The notes: generated by a model not told the origin, from the sequence alone. DNA of 64,000 nucleotides from Brevibacillus reuszeri (GCF_001187725.1 NZ_LGIQ01000009.1:254180-318179); one strand, 5' to 3'. Positions 52,903-62,112 are shown, numbered from the stretch's first letter. Translations and numbers: made by a program.

Positions 52903-54621
52903 ATGATTATTCGTGCCAGCGGTGTGGATCGGTATCTGTTTGAGAACTACCTCAAGTCATCCCGAACCGCACAGGAATGGGTGGACGAGGCACGTGCGCA
53001 TGCGTCCTGGTTTGATTTGGAGCTGCTTGCAGACTTTTTTCTTGTCTTTTATCTCGAAAAAGCGGAAGTAGATCAGACACAGGAAGTGACACCGTTTCAT
53101 CATTGGATGATTCGCAGCTTGATGAAGCAATATTTTACAAAAATGATTCACCCGCGCACAGTCGGTCAGGAAAGTGCTGCTTTTAAAACAGCCATCAAGT
53201 CGCTCCTCTGGCTGACGGAAACCTTTCAAAAAGAAGTGAAGGAGCGGGAAAAAGACAACAAGCTCACTCCCCTCATTGCGGGGCTTCAGGAGCAGCGTGG
53301 TCAGGAAGGGCAGCAGCAGGCCCAGATGTCTGAGCTATTGTCGGAAAAACAGATGGAGAAGCTCCAGCTAGTTGGCTATACGCTTCAGCAAGGCAAACGA
53401 ATGGTGGAAGACAAGCAGGAGGCAATCGATACCAAGCCACTTGTGAAAGCAGAAGTCAGGGCTTTGCAGGAGCGGATTGCCAGCCTTCGCGAGGAAATGA
53501 GTGTACAGTTTACCAAGCGTACAAAGCTCATGCAAAAAGTGAAGAAGCTGGAAGAGGAGCTCTCGCAACGAGAAAAACAACTGGATCGTTTGCACAAGCA
53601 GGAGCGGGAGGCCATTGCTGCCTTTGAAAATGAACTGGGGCAGTGGCTGGAGCAATCCTTGAAGGAATCCTTATCTCAGGAAGAGATGGATAGCCTCTTC
53701 GTCAATGAATTAGTGACGTCGAGTCAACGATTTGCCAATCGTTCATGGGGGCATGAGCTAGGAAAGCTTCGTAGACAAAGCTTCGAGCACTATATGAAGT
53801 GGATGGAAAAGCTAAAGCGTCATCCCGACCTCATCGCTTTTCTCAACGAGGTGGGGAGAAATGTGCACCTCTTTCGGGTAAGGCGCAAGGAAATTCGTTC
53901 CAAGCAGCTGCCAGAGGAATACTACGATTTGCGTCAATCTGGCGATATTGCTCATATGCTCCCAGGGGAAGCGGTGCTTTTGGCTGATCCGGATTACGAG
54001 AGCTACTTTATGCTCAAATGGCTGGAGCAAAAGCTTATGACGTACGATACGTCTGGTTGGGTCGAGCAGCCGCGAAAAGGACCGGTTATCTGCATGCTGG
54101 ATACCTCACACTCCATGCGTGGGCATAAATTGAGGCTGGCGCAAATTTTCGTGATGACCTTCGGGGCTCTTTCCATGCTGGAAAAACGCGATTTTGTGCT
54201 TTTGTTGTTCGGGGCAAAAGGCGAGCTGCGCGAGCAAGTTCTCTATCATCGCAAGCCGGATTGGACATCGTTTTACAATCTTGCACAAATGGCTTTTGGC
54301 GGTGGAACGCATTTTGATGCTCCTATGAAAAGAGCAATTGAAATCGTCGAAAGTCAAAAATCCATGCAGGGTGCCGATTATGTTATGGTAACAGACGGAG
54401 TAGGAGGAATTTCTGCTTATGTGCAGGAGAAGCTTCTTAGTCTGGGGCAACGAAAGCAAATTCGTCTCCATAGCCTGATCGTTGGTTCTGCTCGTCAGCA
54501 CCTGGTCCAAGAGTACGATATTCTTGGGGTTTCACATCGTGTACGCTTTGCTTCCAGCTGGGAAACGGATGGAGAGGAAAATACGGGACTGCTACTCGAT
54601 GTCTTTCAAACCGCCCAATAA
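52903..54621 (+). CDS. VWA-domain protein (ViaA-like), partner of the MoxR ATPase
   Basis: A 572-residue protein from ATG 52903, with GGAGGTGCGG upstream. An N-terminal helical region and a strong coiled coil (about 190-260, VRALQERIASLREEM) precede a C-terminal von Willebrand A domain starting near 375. The MIDAS metal site is DTSHSMRG, with GGGTHF and VTDGVGG as the second and third motifs. It is translationally close to the ATPase gene. It would act as the adaptor that selects the client for the ATPase. Confidence 0.9.
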   Translation: MIIRASGVDRYLFENYLKSSRTAQEWVDEARAHASWFDLELLADFFLVFYLEKAEVDQTQEVTPFHHWMIRSLMKQYFTKMIHPRTVGQESAAFKTAIKSLLWLTETFQKEVKEREKDNKLTPLIAGLQEQRGQEGQQQAQMSELLSEKQMEKLQLVGYTLQQGKRMVEDKQEAIDTKPLVKAEVRALQERIASLREEMSVQFTKRTKLMQKVKKLEEELSQREKQLDRLHKQEREAIAAFENELGQWLEQSLKESLSQEEMDSLFVNELVTSSQRFANRSWGHELGKLRRQSFEHYMKWMEKLKRHPDLIAFLNEVGRNVHLFRVRRKEIRSKQLPEEYYDLRQSGDIAHMLPGEAVLLADPDYESYFMLKWLEQKLMTYDTSGWVEQPRKGPVICMLDTSHSMRGHKLRLAQIFVMTFGALSMLEKRDFVLLLFGAKGELREQVLYHRKPDWTSFYNLAQMAFGGGTHFDAPMKRAIEIVESQKSMQGADYVMVTDGVGGISAYVQEKLLSLGQRKQIRLHSLIVGSARQHLVQEYDILGVSHRVRFASSWETDGEENTGLLLDVFQTAQ

Positions 54622-54628
54622 AAAACCA

Positions 54629-54682
54629 AAAAACCCCTGATAACGCCAACGACGTAAGTCAACTAGCGAACCGGGGTTTTTC
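54629..54682. terminator. Bidirectional terminator after the VWA gene
   Basis: AAAAACCCC (54629-54637) and GGGGTTTTT (54673-54681) pair around a 35-base loop. It lies between convergent genes. Confidence 0.65.
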
Positions 54683-54688
54683 TGCTTG

Positions 54689-55378
54689 CTACTTTTTCTT
54701 GGAGGATGGATTTTTAATACCCTCGCTCAAATACTCGATGGTAGCTGCAAGCCGGTTCATACGTGTTTCCGGTCGTTTTGCATCGGTGATCCACCGTACG
54801 TATTCTTTCCGATGAGTATAAGCAAGTGCCTCAAAAAAAGCTTTTTCCTCAGGATGCTTGTCCAGCTCCAATTGTAAATCCTCTGGAATAATGACTGTGC
54901 GATCTTTTATTGTTTCTGTGGCTGGCTTTGCTTCCTTTGTTTCGGCTGTACGCTGAGAACGAGGAGAGGGAACCAATTCGACTGGACGAAAGCGCATGGA
55001 TGACCACGTTTCATTAATGGAGACGAGTGCGATTCCTTCCATTCCTGCGCTAGTTATCGAATTCCAGCCTTGGTCACGGCTGATATCAGTTTTGATTTTA
55101 GAGCTCTTTTTCGGATAGGCGATCCACAGCAGGCCATCGTAGGCTAGCGATGAAAGCAAGCTTGACGCCCATTCTGACAGCTCCTGCACACTTGAGACAA
55201 ACAGCAAAGCAAAGTTATATTGTATATCGCTCAAAGGTTGCTGGGGCTTTTCCCATATGGTGAAGACGCCCTCGTCGTCAGAAGGCATGAGCTCGCCTGA
55301 GAATCCTCCTGGCGGATTCAGTAGAAGGACATTCATCCCTGACTTCCATCTGAGCTTTTTTGCCAGATCAGCATTCAT
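54689..55378 (-). CDS. OmdA (YdeI-like) domain protein with DUF3052-like N-terminus
   Basis: A 229-residue protein. The first half (LAKKLRWKSGMNVLLLNPPG, then LLWIAYPKKSSKIKTDI) resembles the small DUF3052 family. The C-terminal 75 residues form an OmdA domain (IPEDLQLELDKHPEEKAFFE, RKEYVRWITDAKRPETRMNR), as in YdeI. GAGGAGGCAAC precedes the ATG. It lies 21 bases downstream of the exonuclease gene on the same strand, so the two are probably co-transcribed. Function unknown. Confidence 0.82.
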   Translation of the reverse strand: MNADLAKKLRWKSGMNVLLLNPPGGFSGELMPSDDEGVFTIWEKPQQPLSDIQYNFALLFVSSVQELSEWASSLLSSLAYDGLLWIAYPKKSSKIKTDISRDQGWNSITSAGMEGIALVSINETWSSMRFRPVELVPSPRSQRTAETKEAKPATETIKDRTVIIPEDLQLELDKHPEEKAFFEALAYTHRKEYVRWITDAKRPETRMNRLAATIEYLSEGIKNPSSKKK

Positions 55379-55399
55379 CTGTATTGTTGCCTCCTCTTG

Positions 55400-56278
55400 C
55401 TAGCTGACTCTGCCAGCCAAGGTACGCCCAAATTCCAGCTCCTCAAATTTGCTATGAACAGTAGTGCGATCGTATTGCCACGCCGCTTCATCATAGGAAA
55501 ACTCTACAGGGACGTCACGAATGATCGTGGCTAGCTTTTGGCTGAGATATACCTGCTCGCGGTTTTCTTCCAGCTTGCTTCGCATTTTCGGAGTGCAGTT
55601 TGCCAGATTTTCGTAGAGGTTGTCCAAATTGCCGTGCTCGATAATCAGCTTGGTCGCTGTTTTTTCACCGATACCTGGGCAGCCTGGAATACAATCAGAG
55701 GCATCGCCCATGAGTGCTTTCACATCTACTACCTGCTCAGGTATGATTCCACGCAGGGCTAGCAGGCTAGCAGGATCAAAATGCTCGTGCTTACCACCGT
55801 TTTTCAGTATCTTTACACTGACTTGCTCAGAAATGAGTTGGAGACTGTCGTAATCACCAGTCGCAATGATTACCTGATGCCCTTCCATGGCAAGGCGTGA
55901 ACTTAGTGTACCCAGAACATCATCGCCCTCAAAGCCAGGACATCCCAGATTCGGCACGGAGAAGGCATGGGTTACTTCTTTTACCAGATCAAACTGCGGG
56001 ATAAGCTCGTCCGGTGGCGCTTGACGATTGGATTTATAACCGTCATACCACTGGCTTCTCACCAGCGATTCTCTGGATGCGACATCCCACCCGACAATGA
56101 GATGGGTCGGACGTACAAGCTCGGCGTAATCCAGCATCATTTTGGTGAAACCGTAAACCGCGTTTGTGTACACTCCTGAAGAGGTTTGGCGATACCCGCC
56201 ACCCCAGGCTGATCCATAAAATGCGCGAAACAAAAAGCTCATACCGTCGATGAGCAACACTTTTCCTGATTGACTCAC
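55400..56278 (-). CDS. 5'-3' exonuclease (YpcP-like, flap-endonuclease family)
   Basis: A 292-residue protein equal to a free-standing 5' nuclease domain of DNA polymerase I. GMSFLFRAFYGSAW opens it, VGWDVASRESLVRSQWYDGY and FEGDDVLGTLSSRLA carry acidic metal ligands, and GDASDCIPGCPGIGEKTATK is the H3TH DNA-binding region. It removes RNA primers or flaps. The start is GTG 56278 after GGAGAGGAG. A TATAAT-like box lies about 30 bases further upstream. Confidence 0.92.
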   Translation of the reverse strand: MSQSGKVLLIDGMSFLFRAFYGSAWGGGYRQTSSGVYTNAVYGFTKMMLDYAELVRPTHLIVGWDVASRESLVRSQWYDGYKSNRQAPPDELIPQFDLVKEVTHAFSVPNLGCPGFEGDDVLGTLSSRLAMEGHQVIIATGDYDSLQLISEQVSVKILKNGGKHEHFDPASLLALRGIIPEQVVDVKALMGDASDCIPGCPGIGEKTATKLIIEHGNLDNLYENLANCTPKMRSKLEENREQVYLSQKLATIIRDVPVEFSYDEAAWQYDRTTVHSKFEELEFGRTLAGRVS

Positions 56279-56519
56279 AAATGGTAACTCCTCTCCAACC
56301 TAAACTATACGGACATTATAGCATAATGCCCGCGAGTAACTTTGACAGATATTACATTTTCCTTAGCATGCATGGTTGGCGAATGTGGTGGGATGATAGT
56401 AGCACAAGAGGTAATCAAACACCTCTTGTACATCAACTTCCGGTCTCAAGAGCGAGAGGCAGCAATGCTGACGGTTCATCCCCGTCCAGGAAGAAAAAAA
56501 GCGTCGGGAGGAATCAATC

Positions 56520-56720
56520 ATGGCTAACAACAACTCTGGAAGCAACAACCTGGTAGTTCCTCAAGCGAACCAAGCTTTGGATCAACTGAAGTATGAGATT
56601 GCATCTGAATTCGGTGTAAATCTCGGACCAGACACTACTTCTCGTCAAAACGGTTCTGTTGGTGGCGAAATTACTAAGCGTCTGGTAAGCTACGCAGAGC
56701 AACAAATGGCTGGCCGCTAA
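56520..56720 (+). CDS. Alpha/beta-type small acid-soluble spore protein
   Basis: A 66-residue spore DNA-binding protein. [20 protein letters not shown] and [20 protein letters not shown] are the conserved halves around the GPR protease cleavage site. GGGAGGAATCAATC lies before the ATG. It is nearly the same as the gene at 27135. No sigma-G promoter as clean as that gene's was found by eye, so the start of transcription is uncertain. Confidence 0.96.
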   Translation: MANNNSGSNNLVVPQANQALDQLKYEIASEFGVNLGPDTTSRQNGSVGGEITKRLVSYAEQQMAGR

Positions 56721-56751
56721 GCCACGCCAAAACAAGTAAATATCTGGATGA

Positions 56752-56785
56752 GAAAGGTCCCCTCGAGGGGCCTTTCTGTTTTTGT
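56752..56785 (+). terminator. Terminator after the second SASP gene
   Basis: AGAAAGGTCCCC and GGGGCCTTTCT pair with one wobble around TCGA and are followed by a T-rich stretch. Confidence 0.88.
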
Positions 56786-56914
56786 CGTATTAACTCCGCC
56801 CTTTTTCTTTTTTATCTAGTGCAAACACACAAGCACATCCGCGGACTAGTCATATGGTGTTATGAACAGAAAACTAAACCGTTTGTACATCGGAAAGGAG
56901 TGACAATTTCGCGG

Positions 56915-57172
56915 ATGAAACGAAAAGAAGTGAAACGACTCTTAAAAGAGAATCCTGAGTTTGAAGCCTGGCTCTCCGAAGACTCCACTCGCGTTACAGC
57001 GGTACGCAAAAATCCGGGAATGGCCGAAGAGATGTTCAAGCAGTGGAATGATCGGAAAAAGAGCGTGATTGATTTTGATAATATCTCACAGAAAACAAAG
57101 CGAGCAAGTGAAATGCTGACTGGTGTGCAGTCGATTATGGATATGATGGCAGAGTATACCAAAAAATTGTAA
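56915..57172 (+). CDS. Small helical hypothetical protein
   Basis: An 85-residue protein from ATG 56915. AAAGGAG lies 14 bases upstream, an unusually long gap; earlier in-frame starts (GTG 56900, GTG 56819) are possible. It is basic at the N-terminus (KRKEVKRLLKENPEFEAWLS) and helical throughout, ending KRASEMLTGVQSIMDMMAEY. The pattern resembles small sporulation-associated proteins near SASP genes, but no named family is recognised. Confidence 0.6.
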   Translation: MKRKEVKRLLKENPEFEAWLSEDSTRVTAVRKNPGMAEEMFKQWNDRKKSVIDFDNISQKTKRASEMLTGVQSIMDMMAEYTKKL

Positions 57173-57182
57173 CTTGAGGGGA

Positions 57183-57211
57183 GGAGGCTGGCGCTACAGC
57201 CTTCTTTTTCT
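57183..57211 (+). terminator. Terminator after the small helical gene
   Basis: GAGGCTG and CAGCCTTC pair around a 6-base loop, followed by TTTTTCTTTTTT. Confidence 0.75.
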
Positions 57212-57264
57212 TTTTTCCTTTCAGGTTGTCTTTTGTTATACTGGAAAATGGGAGGGAGCGTGCT

Positions 57265-58143
57265 ATGTTGCATTCGACAGTCAGTTTTATGTTGGTCGCT
57301 GCATTGACTTTCGTTTCGGGGACAAGCACGTACGGCCAGGTGGTACAGGGTGCTCAAGTTCAACATGTGAAACAACAACAGCCATCGCTGAGCGTATCGC
57401 CAGCCAGTACGTATCCGGGCGATGTTATTTTTGTGCGCAGCAAAGAGGCGAAGACGGTAACGTTGTTTTCGCAAACCTATCATCTACAGCCTTCTGAAGG
57501 TGAGTATACCCGTTTTATCCCGATTCCATTTAACGCGAAGCCGGGATCCTATCAGCTGCAATCCGCTGATAAAAAGCTGTCTGTTTCCTTAACTATTTCA
57601 CCTAAAAAATTTGAAGTCGATTCTATAACTGTAAGCCAAAAAATGAGTCAAATGCGGCAAGACACGAATCGCATCAATGCAGATCAGAAAAAGATCAATG
57701 CGGCCAGATCCGTATCTGCCAAGACTCCGTATTTCGACGGGCCGTTCAAGCAGCCAGCAGAAGGCAAGCTAACCACGCCATTCGGTTATCAGCGGGTCGT
57801 CAACGGAGTACCAGCCAATCGACACGCGGCAATCGATATCGCAAACAAAACAGGTACGCCAATCTGGGCGAGCAATCACGGCAAAGTCGTTTTGGCGGAT
57901 TCTCTGTACTTAACAGGTAATACCATTATTATCGACCATGGCTTAAACGTCTTTTCAATCTATGCTCATATGTCCAAGCTCGAGGTAAAAACCGGGCAAG
58001 AGGTAAAACAGGGACAGGTGATTGGGCAAATGGGCACCACAGGTTTCTCCACAGGTCCTCATCTTCATTACGGTATGCTGATCGGGAATACGTACGTGAA
58101 CCCACAGCCGTTTTTTGAAGAATCACCTTTCCTCTGGAAGTAA
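57265..58143 (+). CDS. M23 family zinc metallopeptidase, secreted
   Basis: A 292-residue protein from ATG 57265 with GGGAGGGAGC upstream. A signal peptide (MLHSTVSFMLVAALTFVSG) is followed by a beta-rich domain and then an M23 peptidase domain at about 175-290. Zinc ligands are in HAAIDI (H-x-x-x-D) and HLHYG (H-x-H), with FSIYAHMS between. It cuts cell-wall peptide cross-bridges outside the cell. The (p)ppGpp synthetase gene begins 16 bases downstream, so they may share a transcript. Confidence 0.93.
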   Translation: MLHSTVSFMLVAALTFVSGTSTYGQVVQGAQVQHVKQQQPSLSVSPASTYPGDVIFVRSKEAKTVTLFSQTYHLQPSEGEYTRFIPIPFNAKPGSYQLQSADKKLSVSLTISPKKFEVDSITVSQKMSQMRQDTNRINADQKKINAARSVSAKTPYFDGPFKQPAEGKLTTPFGYQRVVNGVPANRHAAIDIANKTGTPIWASNHGKVVLADSLYLTGNTIIIDHGLNVFSIYAHMSKLEVKTGQEVKQGQVIGQMGTTGFSTGPHLHYGMLIGNTYVNPQPFFEESPFLWK

Positions 58144-58159
58144 AGGGAGGTGTTCTGCC

Positions 58160-58975
58160 ATGAGAGCTTCACACGTGCCGAGCAAGGTTTTGAACAACAT
58201 GGTTCATTTTCTGGCACCTTATGAACAGGCAGTAGAAGAATTGAAGTTGAAATTAAAAGGAATTAAATATGGCTTTCTGAAAAGCGGGCGATACTCACCG
58301 ATCGAATTTGTAGTTGGTCGGGTGAAAAAAGTAGACAGCCTTTTGAAAAAGGCCAAGGAAAAGGGCATTGATTTTCAAAATGCCCAATGGCAAGACGAGG
58401 TAGCCAAAGAAGTACAGGATATTGCGGGTTTGCGTATTGTTTGCCGTTATGTAGATGATGTGCGAGAAGTCCAGCAGCTTTTGCAGGAGCGGGAAGATAT
58501 CACGATTCATGATTGCAAGGATTACATCGCGAGTCCAAAAGAATCAGGATACCGAAGCATCCATATGATCGTTTCGTATACGGTTTATCATGGAAGTGAA
58601 AAGAAAACATTGTTTTGTGAGATTCAAATTCGTACACTCGGGATGAATTTTTGGGCAACAAACGAGCATGAGCTCCGCTACAAGTACGATGGAAACATTC
58701 CCGCGGATGTGTTGCAGCAGCTGCACGAAGCATCCGTGATTACTCATCAGCTTGATGTGCTGATGAACAATTTGCGACAGGAGATTCTAACGCCTGCGGA
58801 GGTAGACTCGAGTCTGGAGGAAAAGCTGGAAGAGATCTTTTCCTTGTACGTTAAGCAGGATTTGGAATCTGCAGCCGCACTGTATCGAGAGCATCTAAGT
58901 GGCTTTGAAGAAGCTTTTGCTGATAACCCGAAGTTTAAAATGATTTATGATCTGTTAGGTAAGCGTCTAAAGTAG
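58160..58975 (+). CDS. Small alarmone synthetase, (p)ppGpp synthetase (RelQ/YjbM-like)
   Basis: A 271-residue protein from ATG 58160 with AAAGGGAGGTG upstream. Synthetase motifs: KSGRYSPIEFVVGRVKKVDS, the G-loop-like IAGLRIVCRYVDDVREVQQL, SPKESGYRSIHMIV and FCEIQIRTLGMNFWATNEHE. It lacks HD, TGS and ACT domains, so it only makes ppGpp from ATP and GDP/GTP. The C-terminal extension (60 residues longer than RelQ) is helical and acidic. It likely makes a stress alarmone during envelope stress; its neighbours are cell-wall genes. Confidence 0.93.
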   Translation: MRASHVPSKVLNNMVHFLAPYEQAVEELKLKLKGIKYGFLKSGRYSPIEFVVGRVKKVDSLLKKAKEKGIDFQNAQWQDEVAKEVQDIAGLRIVCRYVDDVREVQQLLQEREDITIHDCKDYIASPKESGYRSIHMIVSYTVYHGSEKKTLFCEIQIRTLGMNFWATNEHELRYKYDGNIPADVLQQLHEASVITHQLDVLMNNLRQEILTPAEVDSSLEEKLEEIFSLYVKQDLESAAALYREHLSGFEEAFADNPKFKMIYDLLGKRLK

Positions 58976-59047
58976 GGAAAGATAACTTCATATGCAACAA
59001 AAGCCATTCGTAAAATAGCGACAAGCAAGGAAAGGATATCGACAACC

Positions 59048-60268
59048 ATGCGTTTTTTTCTAACGAACCTTCTCGTTGTAGCCACACTTCTATGGAGCTG
59101 TGACGTACCTATGGCTTTTGCTGAAGAGGGACAAACACTCTCTCCGGAAGCCTTATTTGGAGAATCAGCTATTTTGATTGATGCTACAACCGGACAAGTC
59201 CTGTTTGAGAAGAATCCTCATGAAAAGTTGTACCCTGCCAGTATTACCAAGATTGCAACTGGAATCTACGCGATTGAAAAAGGAAACCCGGAGGATATTG
59301 TCACGGTATCCAAAAAAGCGCGATATGAAGAAGGAACACGCGTCTATCTGGGTGAAGGAGAACAGGTTTCTTTAAAAAAGCTGGAATATGGTTTATTGAT
59401 GCATTCCGGCAACGATGCTGCGACGGCGATTGCTGAGCATATGAGCCAGACGACGGAGCAATTTGCAGAGCAATTAAATGCGTACCTGCAAGAAAAAGTG
59501 GGCGTTACAGAGACCCATTTTACAAACGCTCATGGGCTGCATGATCCTGATCATTACACGACAGCATCGGATATGTCCAAAATCGCTCAATACGCCATGA
59601 AAAACCCGATTTTCCGCGAGATCGTCGGTACGAATCGACTGCCTTGGGACGGGAAAGAGTGGAAATCAGAGCTGATAAATCACAACAAGCTCTTGCGTGA
59701 TTATGAAGGGGCAACCGGAATTAAAAATGGATTTACAGATCAGGCGATGCACACGTTAGTTGGATCTGCCAAACGCGGAAACACGGAATTGATTGCGGTT
59801 ACAATGAAGGCTGCATCAAGTCCTTATGCCTATAAAGACGTCATGAAGATGCTAGACTACGGATTTGCAGGGTTTGAGACGAGACAGATTGCTACACGCG
59901 GTAATGTCTATACGGAATTAGCAGTTCCCGGAAGCGATTCTGTTGTTACGTATATCGCAATGGACGATTTGTATACGACAGTTCCGATTGGTGCAGAACC
60001 ATTGGTTACTTTATCAGCAGATGGGCAGCTTTCTGTACAAGCTGGTCCGCTCTCGGCACTATATCCGCTGCACCGGAATTCACCACCTGTTGCACACCAG
60101 CAAGCAGCAGGAGCAGCACTAACCAATGAACCTGAGCATCCGTTTGCTCGCTACGGTCTAATGGTTGTCTGGTTAGGGCTGAATCTCTTTCTGATTGCCT
60201 TTACCTTTAGCAAAAGGCGAAGACAAAGACGTTTAAAACAGCGCTCATTGCAGCGCCGTGCCTATTAA
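59048..60268 (+). CDS. D-alanyl-D-alanine carboxypeptidase (DacF-like PBP)
   Basis: A 406-residue penicillin-binding protein of low molecular mass. The signal peptide ends AFAEE (about residue 28). SxxK motif is SITK in YPASITKIATG, the SxN motif is SGNDAA and the third motif is IKNGFT (K-N-G where K-T-G is usual). A C-terminal membrane helix follows (LMVVWLGLNLFLIAFTFS) with a basic tail. It trims the fifth D-Ala of peptidoglycan stems, possibly in sporulation. AAGGAAAGG precedes the ATG. It lies 72 bases after the alarmone synthetase gene. Confidence 0.92.
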   Translation: MRFFLTNLLVVATLLWSCDVPMAFAEEGQTLSPEALFGESAILIDATTGQVLFEKNPHEKLYPASITKIATGIYAIEKGNPEDIVTVSKKARYEEGTRVYLGEGEQVSLKKLEYGLLMHSGNDAATAIAEHMSQTTEQFAEQLNAYLQEKVGVTETHFTNAHGLHDPDHYTTASDMSKIAQYAMKNPIFREIVGTNRLPWDGKEWKSELINHNKLLRDYEGATGIKNGFTDQAMHTLVGSAKRGNTELIAVTMKAASSPYAYKDVMKMLDYGFAGFETRQIATRGNVYTELAVPGSDSVVTYIAMDDLYTTVPIGAEPLVTLSADGQLSVQAGPLSALYPLHRNSPPVAHQQAAGAALTNEPEHPFARYGLMVVWLGLNLFLIAFTFSKRRRQRRLKQRSLQRRAY

Positions 60269-60286
60269 TCAAATCTAAGATAAGTG

Positions 60287-60317
60287 AAGGGCGAAGAAAT
60301 CATCTTCGTCCTTTTTT
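60287..60317 (+). terminator. Terminator after the carboxypeptidase gene
   Basis: AAGGGCGAAGA (60287-60297) and TCTTCGTCCTT (60303-60312) pair with one wobble around a 5-base loop, followed by T-run. Confidence 0.85.
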
Positions 60318-60495
60318 GTGCAGATAACAATCGCTACCAATACTTAGCCAGTTTAAGTGACGTACCACATCTGAAGTCCCCGCTCATGCCAATCGTTTTC
60401 GCTCCATGGAAGGATGGGTATAGATGCCGTGTCCGATTGTCTTTTCACTGCGTAATGTAAGGGTATAACATATTTTTTCGAGAGGGAGGGATGAG

Positions 60496-61383
60496 ATGGA
60501 CAGCTTAGACAAGGCTCTTCCAGAAGTGTCTGTCATCATCCCGGCAGGTGACGAATCCTCTTCGATCATACAGACGATACAAATGGCACGAAAACTAACG
60601 TCTGCCCTCGAAGTAATCGTTGTATGTCCTGGACAGAAAACGTACACGACTCAAAAAGCGTGGATGCTCGGGGCACGAGTAGTCCATTCGCATTCAGTTA
60701 TTACTTATGATGAAGGCAGATCACTTGGTGCCATGCATGCCAAGGGCAAAACTCTTCTCTTTTTAGATGAGCGAGTAAGAGCCACGTCTGTACTGTTAAC
60801 CAGAATCATAGATGCAACCAACAAGGGCTGGGACGTTGTTCTTACCGCGTACACACCCGCATCGTCAAAAAGTAAACCTTCGTCACAACGAATGGCTGCT
60901 CGTTTTCTTAACTGTATTAGTGGGAAAACAGAGTTGGGCGCAGCTTCGTTGTGCTTTGTGCCATATGCGTTGAAACAACGTGCGATCGAGAGGCTGGGGC
61001 ATCAATTGCTTCGCACGCCACCACTCGCTCTCGCTTTTGCAGGTAAAGCAGGGCTTAATATCACGTCCATTCCGTCAAAAACGCCTTTGAAATGGAACAA
61101 GGAAGCAGATCACACCATGCGCAAGCAGACACAGGTAATCCTGCAGGAGCATGCCGAAGCAATCCGATTTCTTCTCCAAGAAAAGGGACAGCGTGCTGGT
61201 TTGCCGGATGGAGATCGATTCAGAATTTTACTGCAGGCTCCAGGCTTGCTTCACTTGCGCTCGGTTTTCTATCAGGAACCCAGTGAAAGGGAGGGGAATG
61301 GATGGGGTGCCAAACGAAAAGCGAAGTGCTCGCCCCACAAAAAAGCGGGGAGCAGAGCGCATAAAAAATTCCGAAAAAAGTGA
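60496..61383 (+). CDS. Family 2 glycosyltransferase-like protein
   Basis: A 295-residue protein. VSVIIPAGDESSSIIQTIQM is the GT2 N-terminal strand and loop, and LFLDERVRATSVLLTRIIDA lies where the DxD region is expected, but reads D-E-R, so metal binding is uncertain. The C-terminal tail is very basic (KRKAKCSPHKKAGSRAHKKF). AGAGGGAGGGATG precedes the ATG. The 3' 86 bases overlap the start of the next gene in another frame. It is related to that gene (PPLALAFAGKAGLNI versus PPLAQAVAIEKGLRL). Donor and acceptor are unknown. Confidence 0.78.
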   Translation: MDSLDKALPEVSVIIPAGDESSSIIQTIQMARKLTSALEVIVVCPGQKTYTTQKAWMLGARVVHSHSVITYDEGRSLGAMHAKGKTLLFLDERVRATSVLLTRIIDATNKGWDVVLTAYTPASSKSKPSSQRMAARFLNCISGKTELGAASLCFVPYALKQRAIERLGHQLLRTPPLALAFAGKAGLNITSIPSKTPLKWNKEADHTMRKQTQVILQEHAEAIRFLLQEKGQRAGLPDGDRFRILLQAPGLLHLRSVFYQEPSEREGNGWGAKRKAKCSPHKKAGSRAHKKFRKK

Positions 61384-62095
61384 AAATCAATGTAAATTAA
61401 GCGTCATTATCGGGGGATCTCACTGCGAGAAGACCGTGAAAAAAATACTAAAGCAAGTCGAAAAGCTATGCCCAAAGGAAATCATCGTGGTGATAAATGG
61501 AAGTCAAGATAGCTCAATTGATGTTGTGTTATCCTATTCCACGTACTCTCTCAAGGTATTTTTTTATCCGTTTGCACTTGGAGAGGATGTATGGCGCTCT
61601 ATCGGTGCTCGTGAAGCTGCTGGCGATGTATGGCTGTTTCTGGACGCTAATACTGTTATCCGAGCGGAGGAGCTACAGCCATTTGCCAAGGCTTGCTATA
61701 AAGGCGTAGATATCGCTCTGCAACGTTCACAGAATAAGACGACAACAGAGGTGCAAACTACAGGGACGGTCATGCTGGCCAGAAACTTTTTAAACCATTT
61801 GCTTGCACAAGGCGACTTAGGGACGTCGTCCATGTGCGATGTACCCTTTGCCATTACTAGTCAGGCAGCTGCTCAAATCGGATTCCAGCATTTACTCATT
61901 CCTCCCTTGGCACAGGCAGTGGCCATTGAAAAAGGCCTTCGATTAGAACGCTCTCACCGGATCAAGGAGACCGTTTCCAGCGAAAAAGAGAGACTGCTTG
62001 ATGGCAAAAAAGCTTGGCGGGAATTGACGTCACTTGGGGATCATCTGGAGGCCATTCACTATATTCATGAGCGAAATAACGAGGAACTCATATAA
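61298..62095 (+). CDS. Second family 2 glycosyltransferase-like protein, overlapping the first
   Basis: A 265-residue protein. ATG 61298 sits close behind GGGAGGGG; GTG 61307 is an alternative with better spacing. The N-terminal 25 residues are basic. Then LSVIIGGSHCEKTVKKILKQ and VWLFLDANTVIRAEELQPFA form a GT2-like fold with DAN in place of DxD. It is a divergent paralogue of the gene before it, so the pair probably arose by duplication. The 86-base overlap suggests coupled translation. Confidence 0.75.
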   Translation: MDGVPNEKRSARPTKKRGAERIKNSEKSENQCKLSVIIGGSHCEKTVKKILKQVEKLCPKEIIVVINGSQDSSIDVVLSYSTYSLKVFFYPFALGEDVWRSIGAREAAGDVWLFLDANTVIRAEELQPFAKACYKGVDIALQRSQNKTTTEVQTTGTVMLARNFLNHLLAQGDLGTSSMCDVPFAITSQAAAQIGFQHLLIPPLAQAVAIEKGLRLERSHRIKETVSSEKERLLDGKKAWRELTSLGDHLEAIHYIHERNNEELI

Positions 62096-62112
62096 AAAAA
62101 GAAACAAAATCT

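Noticed and set aside
56281..56519. Sigma-G promoter for the second SASP gene
   Set aside because: TGCATG at about 56368 has a suitable -35 look, but no CATNNTA-type -10 box lies at 17-18 bases.
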